Assembly (NCBI RefSeq): GCF_041296385.1
Contig: NC_091013.1
Location: 9,686,001 to 9,750,000, forward strand
DNA length: 64,000 bases
Source: Aphelocoma coerulescens
Taxonomy: Eukaryota; Chordata; Aves; Passeriformes; Corvidae
Direction: 5' to 3'
Part shown: piece by piece, positions 38,001 to 49,240 of the stretch
Layout: every line of letters begins with the position of its first letter
Numbering within the stretch: position 1 is the stretch's first letter
The notes under the pieces: generated by a model
The model's database searches: none
Seen by the model: only the letters and a program-made list of their open reading frames with translations
What the model was told of the DNA's origin: nothing
Program-made: the position numbers and the translations under genes

Positions 38001-38036
38001 AGCCCATGGGGATCCATGGGGGAGCAGCGATCCACC
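38001..38036 (+). repeat. Single copy of the 40-bp LTR unit
   Basis: AGCCCATGGGGATCCATGGG followed by GGAGCAGCGATCCACC aligns to the reverse complement of the 40-bp unit of the array at 6141-6596, with a small deletion. It is present once here, marking the probable ancestral state of the minisatellite. Confidence 0.8.
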
Positions 38037-38502
38037 AGGAGCAGGTGGGAGCCTGAATGATGCTGTGACCCCATGGGAAGCCCGTGCTGGTGCAGGTTTG
38101 CTGGCAGGACTTGTGACCCTTCAGGGGACCCATGCTGGAGCAGTTTGCTCCTGTGGGACTGCACCCTATGGGGTGGACTCACTCTGGAGCAGTTCATGAG
38201 GGACTGCAGCCCATGGGAAGGACTCATGTTGGAGAGGTTGGTGGAGGACTCTCTCCTGTGGGGGAACCCCATGCTTGAGCAGAGGAAGAGTGTGAAGAGT
38301 CCTCCCTCTAAGGTGTAAGGAGCAGCAGAGACCATGTATGATGAACTGGCTGCAGCCCCCATTTCCCATTTGCTTGCACTGCTGAGGGGGAAGAGGTAAA
38401 GAATTCAGGAGTGAAGTCGAGTCCAGGGAGAAGAAAACCATGTGGGGAAGATGTTATTAAGATTTCATTTTATTGTCATCAGCCTACTTTTATTTGATTG
38501 GT

Positions 38503-38508
38503 AATAAA
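38503..38508 (+). terminator. LTR polyadenylation signal
   Basis: AATAAA about 160 bp before the 3' end of the LTR, matching the relative position of the signal in the other LTR. Confidence 0.5.
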
Positions 38509-39118
38509 TTAAATTAATTTCCCTGAGTCGAGCCTGTTTTGCCTGTGATGGTAACTGGTGAGTGATCTCTCCTTGTCCTTATCTCAACCCACAAATCTTT
38601 CAGCATATTTTGTCTCCCCTGTCCAACTGCAGAGGGGAGTGACAGAGAAGCTTTGCTCAACCCACCACAATATGAAATGACATCTTCTAAGAGTCCTACT
38701 TGGAAAAAAAATTCAGATGAAATGCAAGGAAAATGAAACAAAGAAAGTAACAAAAAAGTACTAAAAAGAAAATAGCAATTCTACATGTTGAGGAATTCTG
38801 ACCTACATTCCACGTGCTTTGTATGCAGTACCTTAGATGAGTACTGAGAAAAGGCTGAATGTTTTATATTTCTCCCATTTTTTCTCTATCTACTTTATTC
38901 TCTCTTGACTATTCTCAATGCTGAAATTCCAATTTCTTTTATCTTTGAGGTCTTGAGGTCTAACTTCCTATTAGCCTTTAATGATGTTTCTCTCAGAAAA
39001 TCCCACAAGAGTCTTGCTCTCCTAGTTTTTAAAAGGTGGATTTTTGAATCTAGCATGCTGCAGAGTACTTCACTCAATTGCACACTGTCTGTTAACATTG
39101 AATTATTGTTTTTAAGAG

Positions 39119-39157
39119 TGTATGTGTGTGTATATATATATGTATATAAATATGTAG
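39119..39157. repeat. Compound (TG)n/(TA)n microsatellite
   Basis: GTATGTGTGTGTATATATAT-type sequence passing into TGTATATAAATATG. It is crossed by a 124-codon frame whose YVCVYIYVYKYVG segment is just the translated repeat. Confidence 0.85.
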
Positions 39158-41616
39158 GTCTCTTTCTCCTTCATGCACTTTTACACACAACCTCTCATAC
39201 AGGGCTGGGATTTACTCTGTTTCTGCCCTGGAATGACACTATGAGGATACAAGGCAGTGTGAGGGTTTCTCTAGGGTGAGGAAGAGGCTTTTGTCAGCCT
39301 CCACCCACGGCCATAGGGGTGATTAAGGGTGAAATAACTGCCTGAACCCCTCCTTGTCCAGGGAATTGCAGCCCTCTCCCAGCTGCTGGGTATTGCAGGA
39401 GGCCTGTGAGTACTTTGGACATGCTTAATTCTCATTTTTATGTCACATGTAAAGATTTGTCAGTCTGCAGATGTGTTTCTATCCTAAGACAAGTGCTATG
39501 CACACCCTGCTGTGCCCACCCAACTGCTGTCAGGAGCTGTGCTCACACACTCACCTGCCTTAACCCTGGCACTTGAGTGGTGCAAGATCTGGTTTTACCT
39601 ATGCATCAGTTCAGTCCTTTCTCCCTCTCCAGCAAATGACCACAAGAATGGTGACTACCTGGTGATTCATCACAGGTAATCATGAGGATTATCATTATAG
39701 AAAACCTTCTCTGTGAAAGAAACTCAGATGAGATGCTTTCACATGAGGAACTAACCTACACTCTCATAGCCCACAAATACCTATATATTTGCCTAATAAA
39801 GCCTGAGACCACGTGAACCTAAGTCAAAAGATATCATTATATGACAAATACAGCAAACACAGCAGTTCTTTTCAATATAGTAATATTTGAACATCAGAAA
39901 TATTCATATAATAGGGATTAAGAAAGACAGAAATAATTTCTGTAGTCTTTCTCAGGATTAGCCATGCCTTAGCACACTGAGCTACCTAAGTTCTGCAAAG
40001 CCAACTTACTATTCAAGCCCACTTCCCTGGCTTTAAGTTTGCTAGAAAAACCAAATTCACTGAATTAGACATAGAAACTTTGCAGAGCTGGATTGTATGC
40101 TGAGCTGCTTCCTTGCAGAGTTTGGAACTTTGATTTTCAGCATTTGTCTATCCAGTTTCACACCTGAGTTCAGACTCTATGTGATCAAATCAGCTTAGAC
40201 TGATATATCTAGACGTTACCTGCATGTGGTTTTCTCTGTGAACTAGAGTGAAGCACATTGCTCTGTAGAGTTGTGTGGAATATTTGCACATCAGTGACAT
40301 CACAAAAACAGTGTATCTGATTTATCACCCTACAGTTCTGATTTTGCACGGGTTGGCATGGAGAAAGAAAATAATGCTATTTTTTGATGGCTCAAACCCT
40401 CCCACATTATTGCAAATACAGTTTTAAATATTGTATAATACTTTCAATAAAAACATTTATTTCTGCCACCTGTGGGTTGTTGACAATTATGTACTCGAGG
40501 TAGGCTAAAAATCACTGTAAATTGAAAGAAATGGTCATGGGCTAGAAAATAAGGGTTCCAGTGCAGTGCATGTCTTGGAGTGTGTCCTTGGACACAAAAA
40601 CATGTAGACAATGCAGAGATACTGTGAGATTTCATTACCTAATGTTTACACAGCACTTTGAACTAATGAAGCATTACAGTGCAAAGCATTCCTTTCAGCC
40701 AAGACACTCCAAGGATGTACAAAGGATCAAATATCCTTTTCACTTACACGTTGAAGAGGACATTTGATTTTGTTTTGAAGTTCTAACATCCTTTTGGCTT
40801 TTTATGTCACTTCAAGGTTGCTTCTTACTTCTTATTGACTACTTACTTCCTTTTTCTGTGTCCTCACCTTTGTGATAAAAATTGATTCAAGGTTTGCACG
40901 CAGCTGCTTAACTGGATGCTTGGAGGAAGGAATAATGCATCCTTAAAAGGAATGTTCCTTATTTCAAGAATACTGTACACTGCAAGAATATCCTTGCCCA
41001 GTGTTCAATTTCTATTACTAGAGTGCCATAGGCTTGGTTAGCATTATCTTGAGTCTACTGTGTCATAGTACAGAAAAACTAAAAGGATTCATATCTTAGG
41101 TAACTTCAGTGATATGTAGGGAGTTTTACATCATTTACTGCTTGTAATGAGTAAATTAATGTTTGCTTTAAAAAGGAACCTGCAAATGTGGCTTGTATGT
41201 CATTTATTTTCAAAGTCTGTATTTTAATAATTTGATTTTTTTTTCTTTTTGAAAGCAATTTATAAAATATATTAGAGGCAGAGGGTTTTTTATTTCCCAA
41301 ATCATCCTCTGCTCTCATCAAAGAGTGTGTTCTAGCAAGTAATTTCTGCAAGATGAAAGGATAAAGTTCTACCACATTGTACAGAAGTAGCGTAGTGAAA
41401 AGTACTTGCTGCAATAATGAGACTTGACTTTGTTGTTTTTATTAATTTCTATTTACTCAGAATTTGCTATAGGGAGGCTAGAAAGTTTAAATGTTGTGGG
41501 ACAATTTTGTTTCCTGATGGTTCAGGGATGTTTGTAGGGTTTTTTCAGGGGTTCAAATCATGCTTAAAACAAATTTCACTGGTAGCATAAGGTCAGTAAG
41601 ATCATAAGCTTTTTTC

Positions 41617-41638
41617 CAAATTGTTCATGAACAATTTG
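41617..41638. repeat. Perfect 22-bp palindrome
   Basis: The left half CAAATTGTTCA is followed without spacer by its exact reverse complement. Ten bases further a related direct copy of the right half (TGAACAGTTTAG at about 41648) occurs. Function unknown. Confidence 0.95.
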
Positions 41639-44397
41639 ACACAGTTATGAACAGTTTAGGCAGATTTTCAAATATTCAACTTAATTATTCATTCCGTCTC
41701 AGTTCCAAGCGGAATTTTCAACGATTATTTCTGCCTTTTCTGTCTTATTGCCCTCTTCTCTCTTTCTTTGTATCTTTTCATGAAGAAAAAGTGCTTGCTA
41801 CTACTAGTATGTTATTGGTGTGTCCTGGCATTACTTCAAGAAATTATGAGGACAGATGACACAAGTCAGCACCAAAAGGGAGGAGATACAAACTCCCACA
41901 GCTGAAAAGATGGGGGAAGATGCCAGGACAAATCTTCTGGATGTACAGGGTGCTGAAGGGCTGAAATGCAGCAAAAGTCAAAATCAGATATCCAGGATCC
42001 ACAAAATCAGCAAAAGTACAAAAAAAAGTTCTTTAATCCCTTTCTAAGCAAGGAATAATGAGCATAAGGAACACCAGCAGCCACGCCACTGAATATGGCT
42101 TGGGCAGATGAGAGACAACTTAGCTGAATGTACCCCAGTGACTGTCTTTTTCCTGGAGCACTGCAGCAGGCACATTTTAACCACACCAGGTTCAGTTATA
42201 CAGATCTTCTTTTAGGGAAGATGGCTGCTGTAAGAAAGCCAGCCTGGCATTAAAGAAGTTCATTCTGTATAAAAGGAAAACTTGTGGCAATCAGATGTGG
42301 ACCATTACATAGAACCAATTGTACTCATATTTTTGCCCTGCCACAATGATGGGTTTGATAACAGCATTTGGAATGAAATCTCTGTCACTTTTTGCAAAAT
42401 GCATCCTTTTAGCTTCTAGGAAACATTTCTTATCTTTGCTGTGGCACATTAATTATTTCAGCAGAAAGCAGTGCCGTGACTTTGGGAGTTACACAGCAGA
42501 ACAGCCATGCCTACTGAGGTGAGGAGTAAGTGTTAAAGACCTATTTTAAAGGTTTGAGTTGGACATGAACAGACCATTTTCACCACTGTCTGCGTTGTTT
42601 TGATAGTTCCTAAAACAACAGCTGGTTCTACATCCTTAAATGTTATTTTTATTTTGGTAAGCTTATTCTGGTCCAGTACTTCTTACAGCAGAACATGGAG
42701 TTCACACTTGTCCCTTATGCTGTGCGTGGCAGAACTGATTTGGCAGTGTAATAACCACAGACCATGCTTGTTCCCATTTCATATGGGCTGTGACTATGAT
42801 ACTTCATACACTTAAATATTCACAATTACCTCATGGAAGATTTGCTTTGGAGACATAAAAGGAACCAGGAGGAAGAAAAAATGAACTCTTCCATGCATCT
42901 CACCAAGTTTCTGTGTGGTATGCTGGGAAAGATCACTGGGCTTTACAAATGTTTCAAAGATATTACTGTACTTAGGTGTCTACCACTCTTGAAAATCCAT
43001 TTCAGAAAAAAATAAAAATGAGACAAGGCAGTCTCAGATTTTTTGAAAAGATAGTAAATATGAGCTTTGGAAATGTTTTTCTTTTTAATGTTTGACTGGG
43101 CCTTGGCTTGGCTAGATGGGAAGCCCGTGAAGTCCCTTCTCAAATAAAACAGCAGGAATTAATCTTTTTGTCTGTCCAAAGAGATAGGTCTTCACAAACA
43201 GCATGTAAGTTTTATGAGTTAATAGATATAATGGTTGAAGAAAAAATTGAAAAAAAACCCAACAAAACCTGTTTTGGACCATTTGAATTTTCATGACTTT
43301 TCAAGCCTTGTACAGGAGATTAAGCCAAGTACAGGAATATGGGAGTTTTCCCTTGCATAATCAGAGGCCTCTGGTCTCAGATGCTGAAAAGCTTTATCAA
43401 CACTGTGTTCAACACTTTATTTCCATATCCAAAATTTTAATTGCAGATATTAGTCCCATGCAGTTTGGTTATCAAGGTCAGTAAGAGATTTCTTGAAGGT
43501 CCTATTTCATTGAATTCTGTTTCTAAAAGATGTCTTACAGAGCCAGCATGTATTCCCACAATGCTCCACACCTTCTCTTCTATTCATCTTGTCTTTTACC
43601 TTTTCTCCTTGGGTAAGGTGCTTTGTCTGTGGAGGACAGGAAAACATACTGAGCAGTGATTTTCATCTGTGACATTGCCTGTTTTCATTAGATATTAAAA
43701 GTCATATTCTCATAACTTATGGATTTTCTCAAAAGAAGTGATTGTTTTTCTTCTGCAGAAAAATGTTACTTAATCAGCACTTGCTAAGTCAGCTTACAAT
43801 TGTCCTACCAATAAAAATGCCTAAGTGTAGAAATCCAGTGACTGGTAATCTGTAATATTTCCATCCATTCTTAACAATTTTAAAGTTAATTTCTTTAGGC
43901 ATCTTTAATTAATTTGTTATTGTTGAGACATAGGAAGAAAGTGTGGGGTAAGAGTTAGGTTACCACCATGAAATTCACTTTTCCATATCATACTTTTCCA
44001 TTGGTAAATTAACTATATTTAGTGTTTTACTGATCTGTGCATGCTTTTTTTCTGTTCAAACAATACAATAAACATACTTTTAATGAAAACTTTTTGGAAT
44101 ACTTAACAATGGTTACTTACTACAGTACCTTTCATTGCCATTATCCACATGACTGACTGCTTTTGTAAAGGAACAAATAAACGTTATCAACTCATGCTGG
44201 GAAATTATTGTAAGCATCAGGGTCAGGCACAATGCAAAGGGAAAGCCTTCTAAAAGAAGCAGTTTTCATTTGAAGAAATTATAATATCTTGAAAATGTAT
44301 TCTAAGCATAATAGGCAGGCAAGAAGTAATTTCTAAAAAATGTTAAATTAAAATATGAGGTGAGGCAAATTAGTGAGGCAAAATTAAACTAGTAACA

Positions 44398-44530
44398 TGA
44401 ATTAAATATATAACCATTATATAAAATTTATATTTTATATAATAATAAATATATTATTATATATAAATATTATAAATATATAATTATGTGAATTAAGGAA
44501 CATACTAAAATTTTGTTGATTATATATTAC
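44398..44530. repeat. AT-rich low-complexity stretch
   Basis: Nearly pure A/T with repeated ATATAAT and TATTATA words over about 130 bp; no other structure recognised. Confidence 0.85.
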
Positions 44531-44819
44531 GTTGCAATACGTCTGGCCATAGATTTTCTTCCATTAGAAAGTAAAACAAAATATTTGAATCCATAAGAAG
44601 TTTATAATGGCAAATTTAAAATTACAAAGAAATAGATTTGCTTTTCTCCTTGGTTACCTCTCAAGACCTTTAAAATTATTCCACACATCCCCAGTGTTCT
44701 TTGTCAGCAGGCTAAAAACCAAGAGGTAATCTTTCTAAATTCAATTTCAGTCTGATGTTTAGCCACCAGAGACTCCTACTAGGACTGCATGACTTATCTT
44801 TTTGACAAATATATCACCC

Positions 44820-44881
44820 AAAAAAAAAAAAAAAAAGAAAAAGAAAAAAAAAAAGAAAAAAAAGAAAAAAAAAAAAAAAAA
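44820..44881. repeat. A-rich tract with interspersed G
   Basis: About 62 bases of A with single G interruptions (AAAAAG-type units). Translation gives a K/E-rich run in the frame at 44789-44980, which is an artefact. There is no AATAAA or retrocopy body immediately upstream, so this is not clearly a retrotransposon tail. Confidence 0.9.
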
Positions 44882-47800
44882 GCTTTTGGGCACCCAAAAA
44901 TGCTAATAGCAAAGAATGAACATACTGAATTTAAGGAACTAATGAATTTTTTGTCCTGTGTATTCTGGCAATTCTCATGAATAAAAAATATTGATTCATG
45001 GATAGTCTTCTATCCAAAATAAGGGAGATCTAGAATGCATATTTTTAATAATGAAAAGCTAAGTCACAGTGCTGCACAGCACTGTTCACTTTTGACAACT
45101 CTCTTACAGAAAATTTAATTTTATCTGCTCTGAGATATCTCAGTATTCCTGCTGAGAATTTAGAATTCAGTGGGCTAATTCTGCCTTTGAAATTGGCAGT
45201 AGGTATGATTTTGAAAAAAAAGTGATTTACATATTTCTTATGTTTTGGGCAACAAATATAGTTTTGTGAGTGTCTTGAAACAAATCCCAGGGGCATCCTG
45301 CTTTTGGCTTCATATATGTTAGACTAGGAAATATGACATCTACTGCTTATTTCTTTTAGAAAAGTGAATGAATTTAATGAAATCTTTGCTTTTGACACAG
45401 AAGTAAAATGTGGTTCTAAGCAGTTCAGGTGATATTCAACCCTATTTATTTTTCTATGCAACTGCTTGACTTTGAAGAAAATGTAACACAGGGAAGAATT
45501 AGGGTTTTTTTTTTCAAACTACTTTTTAAATTAGTATTTTCTTTATATATGGCAATCCATGGAGAATACATTGTACAGATTGACACAAGGAAGTTTTCTG
45601 AGTTGTGATGAAATGTGAAAAACTGTGTGTTCTGTCTCCTGTGTTATTCTCCAAGCTGCTAACTAGACACAGAATAGCAATGTACAGAAATAGCTGTGTA
45701 GAACATAGCTACACTATGTTCTGAAGCCTAAAATGAAAATTAATTCTGTATTCCAATGCACAACAGTTTCCTTATGATTATTAATGCAGCTGTATCGCTT
45801 ATGGGGATTTCTCCAAAGTGTTCATCTTGTTAACAATTCTTACCCATGTTAATCTGCAAGTATCTACCAAAGAGCAGTGAGCACCTGGGAACCCCTGGCT
45901 TTAAATTTTCTTTCTGTTTAATGTCTGCACAGTTTCAGAGGCTGTTCTAATGCACTGGAATTTTAGATTGCTTCAGTCTGTCTTTTGCTCTTAGGAGATG
46001 GCAAACACTCTTCTGTAGAATGTGAACAAATACCTGGTCTGTTGATGTTGTCAGTACGCTTTTGTTAGTGTTCAAACAAGGACCTGCTCATTACTGGCCA
46101 GTGCAAGAGGCAGGATAAGGAAATTGGGGACAGTTTCTGTCATCTGAAGCAAAGAGGACGTTGCTCTCATGGTAGGGTTGTGGAGCTTGTGGGCTGAACC
46201 CCTCCAGGATCATCCCATCTCAGGACAGCCCCAGCTGAGCTCCTAAAACTGGATGTGGTCTCTCGGCTTCCAACAGCTGAAAAACAGTGCCCATACTCTA
46301 AAAATTAAACTTATCCCCAAGAGGGGTCACTTCTAGATACAATAATTCAATTTTATCCTCCACTTACAATCCTGTTTTAAAGCTTTTTCCTCTGTAATAA
46401 ACATATGGCATACTCTCCCCAGGAATCCATGAGTAAATAAGAGCTGTGAATGCTGAATGTTGCCAGACAATAAATTATGCATTTGTCATCACTGAAAGAA
46501 AGATACAGGATAGCTAGACCTGAGGTAGCAAATCCCCACACAGGTTTAGCCACACTCACCACATGTAACTTTGAGTTACATTGTGATGAACTATTGTCTA
46601 CAGAGGAACTGATCCAGCAGCTCTGCCAGACAGCACAAACTGAATCCAGACGGAGATGATCTGCTCCAACTAGGAAAGACATCATGACTGGGAAAGAAGA
46701 AACCCTTCAGAAACCCTGGGAAGGAAGGCTACACATTAATGTAGCTACAAATCAGTGTAAAGCTGTGGAATCCCTCAGAGCTGATTTGGAGGCAGAGAGG
46801 AGCCTAGGAAGAAAAATAAAATTACAGTGTTTATTAAGTGTTATCCTAAAAGGAAAAGCTGTCTATGCCCTCAGTAGAGTGGAAGGAAACTATCCCTTTA
46901 TTCACCTGGATTTCATATCAATTATACTTGACCTTAATAATAACATATTTATAGTAGTAGTTATGTAGTATAACAACATATAGTTGTTATGTGTTTGTTT
47001 GGTTTCAAATATCTCAAACCAAATTGCCATGATATATTATTTGACCTTTGAGCTTCTAATTTTCATATTAATGGTATGTAACATATAATGAAAAACAAAT
47101 ATGACATTGCAGGTTGCTGGGAAAGATTTGCAAAGGAAGTTGTCAGCATAAATTCTACACATGTGGTCCTGAGTTCTGAGGAAAACAGAGCAGTTGACAT
47201 TTAGGATTTTGTAATTGGCTTTCAGGGCTTGATTTTATCTATCTTGGTTCTGACGTATGCAGCAATTAACACTGATTCTAAAAGGACCATGTCTACTTAT
47301 TAAAATCTGAGGAAATTTTCCAAACACTCAGAGTGCAAATAACAATGTCTGCATTACAGTGGCCCTCTCCTTTCTAGGTGTGTATTTCTGTGTTGCTGCT
47401 AGGAACCAGCATATTTTACTTTTAGCAATCACTCTCCCAGGAACACTTTTTTATCTGTCTGTTCTTGCCTGCTCATGAGCAAGAGAAAAAGAAGAAGACT
47501 TATAAAATACACATGAAATCAGCAATGAAATAATGAGCAACATAAAAAGAAGTAATTGAATTCGATCATGTAGATTCCTTATTTCCCAATATGACAAATT
47601 TTTAGTAGTAGTAGGATTCACAATAGCTGCTTCCCAGTTACTTCTGTGGGAGTGCAAGTTTATCTTGCTCACATCTGCTATGTTGCTGGGATTTTTCCCT
47701 AAGAGTTAAGAATGGCACAGACTTTTTTATTAGATGAAAGTTGCTGCATAAATAAAAAGCTTGCATGACTTGGTTTAAAATATCTGTTTTCATTTATACT

Positions 47801-48637
47801 GCATTTTACTCACAATTTACTCTATCTATTCTGTCTTTCCAATGGAATAATTTCTTACTAAAAGGAGGGGGGGAAAAGTGAATTGAATTTCATTATTGTA
47901 CCAAAGAAGCATTTCATGAATATATTCAATCTGTGCTAATGGATTTTAACACATTTTTACTATCCTACAATGAACTGCTCATAAAGTTTTTAATTACCAA
48001 AGCAGTATCCAAAAGTATACTGCAGAGAGGTGCAGTGCTGTAAAATAGATTATTCCTTTATACATTTAATCTTGGCTCACTAATGCATCTACAGGTGTCT
48101 GTGTTTAAATAATATAATAGCTAATTCTATAAATATATATAATTCATCTAAATTGCTGTTCCCAAAACAAGTTAGCCTCATTTTTCTTCAGCTAAAGAAA
48201 TTAAGGAATAGCATGTAGCTCATATACCCCTGATATTCATCACCCAGTGCTGTGGGGTACAAAGTATAGTCAGAGCTGTGCACAGTGTAACTGCTTAAGA
48301 CCAAATAACATCCAGAAAATCAAAGGATAAATTCCTTCCTCCTTCCCTTGGTGATGCCCTGTTTGCCCCACAGTGGGCTGGTATTGTACTGTGTGACACA
48401 GGACATTCACTGGGGTTTATGAGTCCTGTGGCATTTACTGAAAAATATTTTTTGTTTATATCATGCAGGCCTCAAGCTGCGCCACTTCCACAGTGATCAG
48501 TAATATTCCCCTCCCCTTTATCCAGCAATACCCAAATTAAAATATTCACCAGATAAAGAGAGGAAGACAGGTCTTATTTCTCTGGGTCATCCAAATGGAA
48601 TTAAAACAAATCCTCTAATATCTATGATATGGCTTTT
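44882..48637. other. Unique non-coding DNA
   Basis: No gene or mobile element recognised. Short inverted repeats with 5-base loops lie at 45700-45722 (9-bp stem) and 46970-46990 (8-bp stem), which is near chance expectation. A charged 60-codon ATG frame at 46477-46659 overlaps a 102-codon minus frame; neither has a recognisable family. Confidence 0.5.
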
Positions 48638-49240
48638 GATGGGTGTTGGTCAACTGATAGCTGAATGTGAGCTGTCAGCACCCAGCTGGACAAGGCCAGT
48701 GGCATCCTGACCTGTATCAACAACAGTGTGGCCAGCAGGACCAGGACAGTGATCATCTCCCTGGTACTGGTGAAGCCACACCTTGAATCCTGTGTTTGAC
48801 TTTGGGCCCCTCACTACAAGAAAGGCATTTGGGGGCTGGAGCATATCCAGGGAAAAGCAACGAATCTGGGGAAGGGTTGGGAGTACAAGTGTGATGAGGA
48901 GCAGCTGAGGGAGCTGGGGGTGTTTATCTGGAGAAAAGAGGCTCAGGGGTGACCTTATTGCTCTCTACTGCTAATTGTAAAGAGGTTGAAGCAAGGTGGG
49001 AGTCAGTCTCTTCTCCCAGGTAACAAGTGATAAGAGAAGAGGACATAGCCTCAAGTTGTGCCAGGATGGTTAGATTGGATAATAGGAAAAAATTCTTCAC
49101 TGAAAGGGTTGTCAAGCATTGGAACAGACTGCCCAGGGAAATGGTGTAATCACCATCCTGGAAGTATTTAAGATGTGCCACTCATAGATGTGGCACATAG
49201 GGACTCAAGGATCTTTCACAACCTGAATGATTCTATGATA
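48638..49240 (+). mobile_element. CR1 LINE, RT C-terminal part plus 3' UTR
   Basis: This is the longest CR1 piece in the window, about 600 bp in plus orientation. It starts in the last part of ORF2 (GGTGTTGGTCAACTGATAGC corresponds to the GVLVDSRL segment of avian CR1 reverse transcriptase) and continues through GTGGCCAGCAGGACCAGGAC, ACACCTTGAATCCTGTGTTT, GGGCCCCTCACTACAAGAAA, GAGCAGCTGAGGGAGCTGGG, GAGGCTCAGGGGTGACCTTA and AAATTCTTCACTGAAAGGGT to a tail of GAATGATTCTATGATA. Frameshifts and stops interrupt the coding part, so no functional protein is encoded. It is 5'-truncated like most CR1 copies. Confidence 0.97.

Larger units (their letters stand above)
37646..38669 (+). mobile_element. 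Solo LTR of an endogenous retrovirus
   Basis: The element starts TGTTGGGTTTGC and ends CAACCCACCACA, over about 1.02 kb. Blocks shared with the minus-strand element at 5510-6963 include AGAAGTTGCCAGAAGCTTCC near the 5' end, GGTGCTCCAGGCGCCAGAGC, CTGCAGCCCATGGGGATCC, a degenerate series of 40-50 bp modules with CATGCTGGAGCAG-like words, AATAAA and CCTTATCTCAACCCAC. No internal retroviral genes or partner LTR are present, so it is a solo LTR. TATG occurs just outside each end (37638-37641 and 38671-38674), a possible but offset target-site duplication. The open frames within it (up to 230 codons, minus strand) run antisense to the element and are not credible proteins. Confidence 0.85.
38670..44819. 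other. Unique non-coding DNA
   Basis: No gene or mobile element recognised. A compound TG/TA microsatellite is at 39119-39157. A perfect 22-bp palindrome is at 41617-41638. AT-rich DNA at about 44398-44530 is made of TATATAAT-like runs. Open frames are short and unsupported. Confidence 0.55.

Noticed and set aside
37633..38362. 166- and 230-codon minus-strand ORFs
   Set aside because: They run antisense through a GC-rich solo LTR; composition explains the openness.
44789..44980. Lys/Glu-rich peptide
   Set aside because: It is a translation of an A-rich tract with scattered G.
45700..45722. 9-bp-stem inverted repeat with AGAACA/TGTTCT arms, and an 8-bp one at 46970-46990
   Set aside because: Stems of this size with short loops are near chance expectation in 64 kb, and the spacing does not fit a steroid-receptor element.
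46377..46685. 102-codon minus ORF overlapping a charged 60-codon plus ORF
   Set aside because: Opposite-strand overlap, no recognised family, no splice or promoter evidence.
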